A stretch of 64,000 bases of DNA from Lindgomyces ingoldianus (Eukaryota; Ascomycota; Dothideomycetes; Pleosporales; Lindgomycetaceae), in contig NW_022985173.1 in NCBI RefSeq assembly GCF_010093535.1, positions 936,855-1,000,854 of the forward strand. Direction: 5' to 3'. Position 1 is the first letter of the stretch; each line of letters begins with the position of its first letter. Positions 1-11,100 of this stretch are shown here, piece by piece. The notes beneath the pieces were generated by a model that saw only the letters and a list, made by a program, of their open reading frames with translations, did no database searches and had not been told where the DNA came from. The position numbers and the translations under genes are program-made.

Positions 1-176
1 ACTGTTCACGTGATTGCAAGGGGTGTGAATACTGTACCAAGCCACATCTCTTCCGGAAATCTCCGCGTGGCGCAGACATTGCCACCCACTGATGACTTCT
101 CCACGACCCCACAACTTCACGTTCTCCTCTCTCACTGCCTAGGTATCCGAAAGTACTGGCAACCGTAAACTGCGTC
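1..176. other. Left-edge flank, upstream of first gene
   Basis: Window edge and presumed promoter or 5' leader of the gene that starts at 177. I see no ORF, RNA gene or clear TATA box. Confidence 0.4.
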
Positions 177-1585
177 ATGGCGCCCGCGGTGGCCCATCTG
201 CATAAACTGGTGGCCAAGAACGCGAAAGTGCTCAAGTGAGTTATTGGAGCCTGGATTGTGAGAGTTCCTTTACTGACGACGGAGGTAGGGCTGCCTGGAA
301 ACATGCGGCAAGTCTTGTGCAAAGCCAATTACCACCTTCTATACGACCTACACAGGCCGAATTACAGCCCATACTTGCACGCAATACTCCCCGGCATCCG
401 ATCCATCCCGCCGCCTTCCTCAAGCAGAGCAAGGGCCGATGGTATAGTACTCACAGTGCTATCAACGCTACTGTCCGACGTTTCACGACATCTGCCCCAA
501 GATCCTCTGGCCTTGTACTCAAGTATGACCGATCTTCTTTCCCAAAGTCCCGTATTGGTTCCGCCGTCAACAACCTGTCCGGCCGTGCTCCTTTCGCATC
601 CACCCTTCGACCGAACCTGACTGGAGGAACACTCAATAGGACCGCTGGAGGATACACGTGGGGCTCTGGGCGTTCTGGAGGTGCCAGGCACTTCTCCCAT
701 GGCCCAGCAGCTCCCGCCCAGGTCATTCATAACGTTTCTCAGGCGGTCCGTGCTTTCATGGTCTCGGGCCAAAAAGCACAATTTGATGGTCTCAACCCGC
801 AGACCGGTGAGAAACGGTACAAGACTGTCTCAGCTTTGCAAAATAAAGTGAACCGCACACTCAATAAGGCACCCAAGGCAACTCCGGGATCTCATATCAG
901 CTTCAACATCAATCCTACTATCACGGCCCTTAGCCCGTTGAAGGCTGTCAAGGGTTTTTCTTCTTTCGCAGAAGAGAAAGATTCTCTTAATCGTGAAGGT
1001 CTCCTAGATGTTCTTTCCGTAGATTTCTCAAGGGCAGTTAAAGAGCTTGCTGCAGTCCTCAAGGATTTGCAACGACTCTCTAACTTAGGCGACTTACCTA
1101 TTACCTACGAGAATTCTACGTTAAAGGTTCATTTCCCTGGCTGTGATGCTGGCGCCGTGGAAACAATCTGCAACGAGCTTGGCGTTCAACGTGGAGTAGT
1201 GTACCAGGACGAAGATTTCGATACTTTTGTCGGGACGGATATTGCCCTTCTGTTTCCCTTTGCTCCAAGCCGGACGCCCTCAGAATGTTCTTTCTATGAG
1301 AAACCAATCACCGGCAGACAACAGCCAATCGATTGGCAGAACATGTTATCACCTCCAGTCATGAGCCTCGACGAGTATTCGACTCACTCTGAGGATGGAT
1401 TAGACTTTGAACTCTTTCCAAACCCGTGGGTCTCGTCTCCATCTGGCTATGATAGCTTGCACACGAGCGATGTAGAAGATACAATGGCTTTTCCAGATGA
1501 ACACGACGTACATACTCCTCTCGAGTATCAGGGCATAGAAGGCATTTACAGGTTCATGGAGCAGTGCGAGTCTAGTCACATATAA
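177..1585 (+). CDS. Conserved fungal protein with mitochondrial-presequence-like N-terminus
   Basis: Two exons, 177-235 and 289-1585, give about 451 aa. The 53-nt intron has a GTGAGT donor, a CTGAC branch site and a GTAG acceptor. The ATG at 177 (MAPAVAHLHKLVAKNAK...) was chosen because it splices in phase into the long frame. The N-terminus is rich in basic, Ala and Ser residues with few acids up to about residue 140, which resembles an organelle-targeting sequence. A motif near residue 170 (NVSQAVRAFMVSGQKAQFDG) and an acidic C-terminal third follow. From memory, related Pezizomycotina proteins are often labelled casein kinase II beta 2 subunit. I see none of the CK2-beta zinc-ribbon cysteines, so I do not adopt that function. 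The gene is probably real; its role is unknown. Confidence 0.7.
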
Positions 1586-2211
1586 GTATGTGACTGGCGT
1601 TCTGTGGGCTTACCAAGCAACAGTTGGCTACAGATTGGCCAGACTAGAGTTTGCGGATTCATGAAACTTTGTACGGTTGCACTAGTCACTCATTCTTCTC
1701 CTATGTACACATGATTGTATGTCTCTCTCCGTAATTGTTGTGATCATAGTTCCCAAGCATCTGTCCTAAGGGGATCACTCCCCGCTACCCCCAAGTTTAA
1801 GTCCATCTTCATCCCCAACTCGACTCGGCAGGTCGATGCGGCATTCCGCGGGTATGGCCGCTAAAAACAGATCCACAGATGCCCCGCAGATTCAAGCGCC
1901 GGCCGGCAAATGGGACCATGACCGCATCAGTGCCGCCAAAGGCGTGAATGGGTTTCAAACTGACCAATAGCAGCCGCTATTGACGATCCATCTCGTAAAA
2001 AAAATCCTTTATTTCCGGGGAACCAGACCGTTGCGAGGAGTCACCTCGGTACCTTGGCATCTTCAGGTCAACAAAATGGAGACTGTTTGCAAATTTCTCA
2101 TCATCACACAAGAATTTCCTCAAGTGAAATCCAAGTTGTGTGTTTCTATAAGCCTTCCATTGCAAGGAAGTGGCGAGGACTGAAGACGGACGATCCCCGT
2201 TTTCTCATTCT
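1586..2211. other. Intergenic, 3' flank and MFS promoter
   Basis: Two tandem + strand genes are separated by 626 nt. Short ORFs here overlap on both strands and have no recognisable content. I see nothing beyond presumed terminator and promoter sequence. Confidence 0.4.
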
Positions 2212-3898
2212 ATGACGGAACACCATATTTTCAAATCTCCCAAATCGAAGGATTTTGGCGATAGCGATCGGATTTGGAAAGACGAAGAGGAACAAAGTAT
2301 TGCAAGAACCGAGAAGAGCAGCGATGAGGAGAGGAATGGTGGCGTGGATGAGAGCGAGATAGTCGTTGGGGAACAGAAAGAGGAAGATTACCCGCCGAAT
2401 GGAGGCTATGGATGGGTTTGCGTGGGATGCACGTTCATGATAAATGGGTGAGTTTGATATTTTCATATTATGTTGTCCTCTCCTTTGACGCTCACAATTG
2501 TGGACACTTCATATTATTCTTTGGGGAAGGTTTCACACCCTATCATGAACCCTAATTTCTTATAGGCACACCTGGGGCCTTAATAGCTCATATGGCGTCT
2601 TCCTCGCCCACTATCTTGCGAACAATATTTTCCCAGGTGCGACACGTCTCGATTACGCTTTCGTCGGCGGCCTCTCTATCTCCCAGGCCCTTGTCGTGTC
2701 TCCCGTAGCTACTCTCACAACTCGACTTTGGGGAACCCGAACCACACTTCTCATCGGTGCCTTCTTCGAGACATTATCTTTGATCGGCGCCTCCTTTGCC
2801 ACTAAAATTTGGCACCTATTCCTGACTCAAGGTGTCTGCTTTGGCTGGGGCATGGGGTTCCTCTTCGTTGGCTCAGTCGTCATTGCTCCACAATGGTTCA
2901 CCACTCGACGTAGTCTCGCCAACGGCATCTCAGCCTCTGGGTCTGGCATTGGAGGACTTATTTATTCACTCGCCTCGCAAGCAATGATTAAGAACATTAG
3001 TCTATCATGGGCTTTTCGAATCCTAGGAATTACCGCTTGCGTGGTAAACACAATTGCCGCGCTCTTGGTCAAGGATCGAAACAAGCAGATTGGAAGTTCC
3101 CAGCTTTCATTCGATCATCGATTGTTCAAGAAGATCGAGTTTTGGGGATTGCTGGGTTTTGGGTTTTTGAGTATGTTGGGGTATATTGTGCTGTTGTTCT
3201 CGTTGCCGAATTATGCAAAGACTGTAGGTATGACAGCAAAGCAAGGGTCGATCATTGGTGCTGTGTTGAATCTGGGACAGGCCCTGGGGAGACCACCGAT
3301 AGGGTACTTCAGCGATTCTTTTGGCAGAGTCAATATGGCAGGGACTATGACTTTCCTCGCGGGATTGTTTTCCTTGCTAGTTTGGAGCTTTGCTAACAGC
3401 TTTGGAGTGCTGATCTTCTTCGCTATTGTTGGAGGCACTGTAGCAGGCACTTTTTGGACTGTCGTCGCGCCGGTTTGGACGGAGATTCTGGGACTGGTAG
3501 ACTTGCCGTCTTCGCTTTCGATCACTTGGATGGTATTGGTATTACCCACTACTTGTAAGTCCTCCATCTAGGGATTCTGTTTCTACGCTGGATTGCTGAT
3601 GTGTGCAGTTTCCGAAGCGATCGCTCTCGAGATTGTCGACTTCGATGACGGAAGCTATACTGGCGCGATTCTGTTCACTGGCTTTATGTATATTGGTGCT
3701 GCGGTATTCGTGTGGCTAGTACGAGCGTGGAAGATCGGTGAGATGGAAGAGAGGGCAGCAGCGAGAATGACTGATCCGCAGGCTATCGACCTCGTAACTG
3801 ACAAGCCTCGTGAGGATGAGGGACGGGAGGCTTTGGATCCCGCTATGGTACAGAAGTCGTCTTTTATGCGGAGATTGTTGGTGTGGAAGAAGGTGTAG
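2212..3898 (+). CDS. MFS monocarboxylate (MCT/SLC16-like) transporter
   Basis: Three exons, 2212-2447, 2566-3554 and 3609-3898, give 504 aa, the usual size for fungal MCT-type permeases (Mch/Esbp6 group of S. cerevisiae). The cytosolic N-terminus of about 65 residues is acidic and leads into PPNGGYGWVCVGCTF, the typical entry to helix 1 of this family. Further hydrophobic helices follow, with family-like stretches such as TWGLNSSYGVFLAHYL and a loop QWFTTRRSLANGISASGSG. A second helix bundle begins after about residue 285, with the MFS-type loop GRPPIGYFSDSFGR between two of its helices. The C-terminal tail is cytosolic and charged. The substrate cannot be read from sequence: monocarboxylates, riboflavin or other small acids are all known within the family. 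Both introns have canonical donors (GTGAGT, GTAAGT). The first ATG in the frame was taken; no earlier in-frame ATG is present. Confidence 0.88.
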
Positions 3899-5155
3899 AG
3901 GATGAGGGGAGGGGATAGACGAAAGTGAAGATATGCTTGTATATTGAAGCATATAGAGAGATGAAAGTATATACACTCACAGCTTTAACATAACTTTTGC
4001 GGTGGACATAGTGTATCATGTCCCCCCATGTGGAACCTGGTAGGGGTACTTGAGGACATATTCTTCATTATCTTAGCACTCTGCCTAATTCTAGCAAGAG
4101 GGTTAAGGGATAGACTTTGCCCTAATCATGTTTCACGTTGGGTGAGAAGATGCAGGTCATTCCCATCACGAGCGCTCGGGAACCACTGTGGGAACGTGCT
4201 AGCCCCCGCTAGCTTTCCATGTTGCATTCACCCTCCAACGGTCATCCCAGCTTGTCATCGTACGGTTTTCTCGAAACTTAACACGTTGAATGCAAAGAAC
4301 CGTAACAAGTACTAGCCAGTGAACGTTGTGTTTCAGCGGGATGCTAAGAAGGTAATGGAGCCTTTCCAAGATACGGGTCTCCCTTTCGTCCCTTGTCGAG
4401 GAGACAAAGTGCATGAAGCGGTGTTTGAGGGAGCAATTAAATAAACAAATGAGTGAAATGCGACGCGTCGTGGCACGGAGGGGAATACAACAGGGGTTGT
4501 ACCCAGATGCTGCAATGCCGCCTATCAGTTGCACTTCCAGGAGTTCTTGTGGTGCTCCGGCCCCGACACTGACCCAACGGTATTCGGTTCCTGCAAAGAT
4601 GCCGTAACAGATGTTAAGGGATGCGCTCCCACCAGCTCTGCTCATTTGTGTGCGACCCTCTCCCGCGTTCGCCTCGGCTTCAAGTCGTACCCCTGCACAC
4701 TCCTCCACTGGGCCCCTTGCGTCCATGACACGTTCTCTGGTCCGCCACCACAGCCAATCGGTAACGGCTGACTTAAGCCTCGTCTCCTTTCTACAATTTC
4801 AGTCCTTCTGGCGGGCAGCACACCTCTTCACAGCCGCGATTTTCGTCCTCTTCCTGCTGCTGCTACGGGTATGGTGTCTCTTCCTGCCAACACGTCAGTG
4901 CTATCCAACCTCATGTCGCTCTTTTAGCCACTCTGCTCTGATACTTTCTTTTGTAAACATAATCACTGCGTCATACCTGGCCTTCACGCCTCAAGACCTC
5001 GCAACGTCCGCACGCGTTGCCTGCCCTGCCAATCCGACAAACGCCGTTTGGTTGACGAGGCCGAGCGATTCCCGTCTTGCTCGTCGCGTGCAAGTCGTCC
5101 AAGGTGCGCGTCTTTCGGTGAGACACTGTCTCCGGGGCTGGCCGTTGAACGTTGA
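3899..5155. other. Intergenic, long 5' region of giant coiled-coil gene
   Basis: Overlapping ORFs on both strands show no conserved motif. The pyrimidine-rich stretch from about 4640 to 5150 looks like promoter and leader of the gene at 5156. An in-frame TGA sits directly before that ATG. Confidence 0.4.
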
Positions 5156-8100
5156 ATGCCAGCGCGACGCATTTCCTCGTCCTCACTTCCCCCGCCGTCA
5201 TCTCCCCCATCGGCTTTCCGGCAAGACGGAGAAGTGAACGGTCCTTCAGAGGCGCGTGGTGTGCCCTCCCCGGCACAGACTCTGTGGACAGCCCATCCCT
5301 CGCCCACGCAGACACTGGGCCACTCTAGCCCAGAGTTACCCCCTCTCCCTGGTTTTTCGACGCTTGGGAGCGCTGAGCGGACGCCTTCAACGGTAGCAAG
5401 GCACGAGGATACTTCATCCTATTACACTGCAAGCTGGGGTAGCCCGTACAGACACCCTCCGCCGTCGTTCAACCGAGGACGCAATCTTTCGGCGAATTCT
5501 GGGAGTGACGATCTTGAAGAGGACGCGTCAAATCTTCAGTTCGGACTTGAGCACCTTCTTCCGCGACTGCCAGAAGACGACGCGCCGAATCCCGCGTTTG
5601 GTCTCGAGCATCTGCTTCCCCCGCGACTGACGGAAGACAATTCCCCTAATCGGTTCAACCTAGAGCATCTGATCCCTTCTCGACTGCCCCCAAGCTTCGC
5701 CGATACGCCAACGAAATCCCATTTCCCTTCGGATAATACCCCGCGATCAGTCCCCTTTAGTCTTCCAGCATCAGAGACAGTTGACAACCCGTCTGAGAAG
5801 TGGGTTCAGCAGTTTCTGGACGGAGGCTGGAATCACGAGGCAAGAAATTGGCAAAGCGACGGATCGACTGACGGCGACGACCAAAGGCTTCTCGTAGAGA
5901 AACCGCAGAAGAAGAAGGGTCATAAGTCAAGGGCCAACAACTTGACTTTGACACCGCAGGATTTCTGGTCGCATATTGGCAAGACTCAGCAGGAAGAACT
6001 CGGCAAGATGATGGCATCAAGGTACGCCGATCCCCAGGCGCATTCGCGTCAGGGGTCTGGTGCGAGCTTGAGGTCCCAGCTGAGTCGGAGCATGCATGCG
6101 GACAAACCCCTGCCAACGCCAGAGGAAGAGAAGGCTCCCGAGTCTCCGAAGTTTGTGGTAGATGCTCAGGGAAAGCCGCAAACTCCAACCAAGGCTGTCT
6201 CTCCTGCACCTACCCCTCGCCAGCGTAAGAGGATCCCCGTAAAAGGCAAGTCGTGCTGGATTTCGATACCGACGGATATTCCGCGAGGCTCGCCTGGATT
6301 TCCGCCCAAACCAATGAGTCCGGCAGAGGTCGAGTCAAAATTGCAACATCTCCAACGAGCTGGTTATGACACACGGGGGTTCGGGTACTGGAAGGGAGCT
6401 GATGTATCAAGTGGATTGTGTCTTCCTCAAAATCGAGCCATCTGGCCCGACGAAGGCGAGGTGCGAGCAGAGCGTTCGGGGCAATACCGTGTGCGTATTC
6501 CCAACAAGTCTGACTGGGATGCGTATGTTAATCACCTCCTGGAGGCGAAACTGGCTGCTCTCGGTGTCAGTGTAGGAGGCGAAGAGGACGACAATTCAAT
6601 GTCAAGACAAACTTCCGCTTCGCAACATCCTAGCATGCCATTTTCGCCTCCACTCCCTACATCGTCTGCGGGTAGTCACCGAATCCGACAGGGAAGCATC
6701 GTTTCGGGTTCCTTTCCCCTCGGCCCTTCTCCTGGACACGCTTCACGGCAGTCAATGGCATCGCCAATCACAGCTTTTGGCAATCAACGTCCGAGCATGC
6801 ACATGCACAGACATTCCACCTTTGGTTCACCTGCAAGTTTTATTCAACACCAGGCCGCTTCGCCATCCGGTCAATGGTCACCTAACCAGTACTTTGGTGT
6901 TCAAGGCCCTCGAGGCGGCTCGCCTGCTCTGCCTCCTCTTCCACCAAGCAGACCCGATCCTGCCGATCTTGCATCGCCCAACTCTCCATTCGGGTTTAGG
7001 TCTGGCCAGCAATTCCCTCCTGCCCCAACTCAACGGGATGAAGTCCTGGCTCAAATGCAACAGCAACAACATCAGCACAACCTTCAAGCCCAACAACAGC
7101 AGCAATTGTTCAACCTCCGACCATCTTCTACGCTTGCAGAAGTACCGGAGGATGAAGCCGAAGAAGATGAAATGCCAGAGTTGAAGAATGCGGCTAAGTC
7201 TGGGCCTGAAATCGCTGTTCCAACTCCTCGCGGCCATCGCCATAACATTAGTGCAAGTCTTGAGCGTGAAGCTCGCGAAGCTGAGTACCATCTGGAGGAG
7301 GCTATCGATAAGCAGTTCGAGGAGGGAGGGGATTTCAGTACGGAGCCTGAAAACAACACCCAGTTCAAGCACTCAGCTCCTGTTGCTGATTCTACTTGGG
7401 AGGAATCTCGGCCTGTCCTGCACCAACCTCAGCCCCACAGCAGAGCGCACTCCCTGACTAAGCCTCAGCAATCTTCGTTCTCATTCGGCTTCGGCCCGCA
7501 ACAACCAGAGAACCCACGCGCAGATGTCAGTGACGGGGCTAGAACCAATATTTCTGACGTCACGAATCCTAGCCTAGGGGATGGAAATCGCCTTGACGCT
7601 GCCAACGGCTCGGCACAGCACTCTAAAACTGCATCGCAGGTCAGCAGCTCATGGAAAGACACGAAACTTGCGTTCGGGAAGCCTGGTTCAGCCATGCACA
7701 GCAAACACACGTCCCGCTCTTCCATCTCTAGGCTCAACGTGGAAGCTAAGGAGTTCAACCCGTCGACGACGTTTAGTCCGAACTCCTTTTCTTCCAGCTG
7801 CTCGTTTTCGCCCGGCATCAAGCCATTCGGCCAAGATGAAGCGACAAGGAGCAACAGGGTAAGTATCGATGGCTTGTCGAGCCTCAATGTCGCCGCACCC
7901 GTGTTCAAGCCTGATGCGCCTGTGTTTAAGCCCGATGTACCTGCATTCAAGCCGGCCTCTGAAAATCCAACGCTCAAGGCTGCTGTCGAGGCTCCTGTTT
8001 TCAAGCCTGGCCTGATGAATGGATCTGCTTTGCCAAGCAGTATCTTCAGTTTCATCTCCGAAGGATCTGTTCCCAAACCCGATGCCCCAGTCTTCACCCC

Positions 8101-11100
8101 GACCAGTGGTGCATCCATGGGACAATCCCCCACCGCTCCGACGAACTTTTCTTCAAAGATATTTGGGAACGTTAGCATCTCTGCAACTGATATTGTTAAG
8201 CCTGCGAAACGTTCCAAGGCCATTCCTATCGTACGTCCTGATGCTACACGACAGAAAACCCCAGAGGAGGAAGAAGACAAAGACGATGAGTTTGGACGAA
8301 TTATGCAAGCTGATGGGCGAGAGAAACGCGCTCGACACGTTCATGATGGTGGTGACGATGTTCCTCAATTTGCGCTACCGTCCCAACCCTTGGCGGAAAG
8401 TAAACAACCCCAGGCAGCCAAACAAGACCCACAGATTGAGCGCGAAACGGCTCCAGAAGACAAGGAGAATCTTTCGCCAAATGCCGAGAGACCGAAGTCT
8501 AAGTCAAAGAGTCCCGATCCTCTTGTTACTATTGGGCTGAACTCGTCCTTCGAACCGAGCATCCCTACTCCTCAGACTGAAATGTCCACGGGATCCTTGT
8601 CAGACTCCAAGACGCCGATTGATGATAGGACGCCGCAAGAGAGCGATGCACCCACACCTACGGTCGATGAAGCACCGAAGCCATTCACGAATAAGCATGC
8701 CCACAAAACAAGCTCACTTTCTGCGGCGGCGAAACCATTCGAGTTTCGACCCCAGTTCGGCACTTCCGGCTTTGATTTTGGTTACCACGTCACCAAGCCT
8801 TCCGTCGCACAGGACGACGAACATAACAACACCCATATTAGCCCTCCCCGTCACTCAAGCCGTAGCCCAGCAACGACTTTCCGACCTAGCGACGATGGCT
8901 CTTTTAAGACTGCTCTGGAATCCCGAAGACACGTCCCATACGCCGAGAGCGAAAGCCTCGACTTCGACAATTTTGGCCAAACATCATTCAATGACATTGA
9001 CGCTGTTATTCAGCATATGAATGAAGAAGGCTCCGACTTTGGCATCGAACGAGACGATCCTACTTGGGAGCAGTCTTCTCCTAGGAGATCTCCCCACCAA
9101 TTCGAACGCCACGATTTAGCACCGAACGTTAATCTGCGTAGTGATGCACCTAGCCCTAGTCCCCGCAGACTATACGCTCCTAGGAATCTGAACGCATCCT
9201 CAACATCAATAACGCATGATCCTTTCAGCGACGATCGTGCTGGCCTTGCCTACGAATCTCCAGTTCATCGTCTCAATAACGCAGCCGAGGTTCCAATGAG
9301 CGATTGGGATGAAGGTCTTACGTCGGAAGGCGAGGATAAGATTCAAACACGAAGCCGATTCTTCGATAGTCATGTCGATACCCTCATTAGCCGCCTTTTG
9401 CAGAGTCGCCTTGGTCCGATGGAGAAGAACCTGCAGGGCATTCAAGATGCAATTGTTACGATGTCTCAACGTCCCGGACGTGGCCGACGCAGCATGTCTA
9501 CGAACGGACGTCTTGACAGTGACGCCGATGACGAGGACGACGAGATTGGAACCGACTCGCATTTCCGTACCCGTTCTCCCAGGAAGGACCGGAGGCTCGA
9601 AAAGATTCGATCCATTGTCAAGGAAGCACTCGAATCCCACCAGCCAGCCGTCACTTCCCTTCCTGTACCTGTTCCTGCTGTGGTAGAACCCATGAAGCCG
9701 GATAACGTCCGAGAAATCATCATGGAGGCTCTTGCTCACCACCAGCCTCAATGGACGCCGCCCAAATTCGAGCCTGTTCCCGCTGAGCAGATCCGCGCTA
9801 TCGTTGAAGAGGCAGTTGTCTCTCATCAACCGACAGCTCCCGACCCTGTTGTGGAACCTATCAAGCCGGATGATATCCGCTCCATTGTCTTGGATGCACT
9901 TGCTTCACATGCCCCAACGGCATCCGAGTCAACTTCTGAACCTGTGAAATCGGAGGAGATTCGCTCAATTGTTATGGATGCGCTTGCTACGCATGCTCCT
10001 CAGCTCGCTGTCGAACCAATCCGACCGGACGATGTCCGGGCAATAGTCACGGCTGCTCTCACCGAACACGCTCCTCAGCTAACTTCCACATCCGCTGTTG
10101 AGCCAGTTCAGCCAGATCTTATTCGCTCGATTGTTATGGAAGCTTTTGCAATGCATGCCCCCCAGTCCGCCCCTTCCCCAGTTCCCGAGCAATTACGGCC
10201 GGATGATATTCGATCGATCGTTACAGAGGCCCTCGCCGCGCAACAGCCGCAGCTCCCACCTGCACCTGCTGGTGGACCTATCGAGCCGGACACGATTCGC
10301 TCTATTGTTGCGGAAGCTTTAGCATCTCACAAGCCCGCTGCAACTCTAGAGCCTCCAGTTGATATTCCCCAACCTCAGGTTGATATGTCTGAAATCTTTC
10401 AAGTTATTGGCAGCTTGAAGGCTTCTATTGCGCATGCTACTTCTAGCCACATCCAGGCCGAGGATATCCGTGAGGTGATCGAAGACGCTTTGAAGCGTCA
10501 AAGCGAGGAAGCTGCAGAACGCGAGGAAGCTCGGGCTATTGAAGAGAAGGACATCCGGATTGCTGACCTCGAGGCTATGCTGAAAGAAACCTCTCTTCGC
10601 CTAGACACCGAAGCTGAAGCTCGCAAAGTCTTGGAAGCTCGTGAAGTTGACGGCGCACGCCTGCTCGAGGTCACCGAGAAGGAGCTTGCTCTCCTTCGTG
10701 AAGCTGCTGGCGACGATGAGAACAAGATCCGAGCACTCCAAGTGGAATGCGAGGATACCCGCGGCAAACTTGACTCCCTCCATAACAGTGACGAAGAGCT
10801 CCGAAATAGACTTGTTGCTCTTCAAACCGAGAACGATGAGCTCAAACTCAAGGCCATTGCATTTGAGAGCAGTGAAGATGACATCAAGAAGAAGTTAGAT
10901 GTTGTCTCTGCTGAGAATGAGGCTCTGTCGTACACCCTCGAGGAACATCGTATGTCGACTAACAAATGGAGGAACGATATTCAAGCCGCGAACGAGGAGA
11001 ACGAAAGGATGCGCAAGACTATCAATTCTTCACGACTCCAACATGAGGAAGCCATAAGACTCCGCGAATCCATGCGTACCAAGTTTGAGAAACTGCAGCA

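Noticed and set aside
177..1585. Naming the first gene casein kinase II beta subunit
   Set aside because: That label occurs on similar fungal proteins as I recall, but the zinc-ribbon cysteines and acidic loop of CK2-beta are absent.
4611..5237. 208-codon + strand ORF upstream of the giant gene
   Set aside because: It overlaps the true start at 5156 in another frame and its composition (Ser, Arg, His, Pro) fits a translated pyrimidine-rich leader. No motif.
7465..8280. 271-codon antisense ORF inside the giant gene
   Set aside because: It mirrors the APVFKPD repeats of the sense frame and has no independent motif; a shadow of codon bias.
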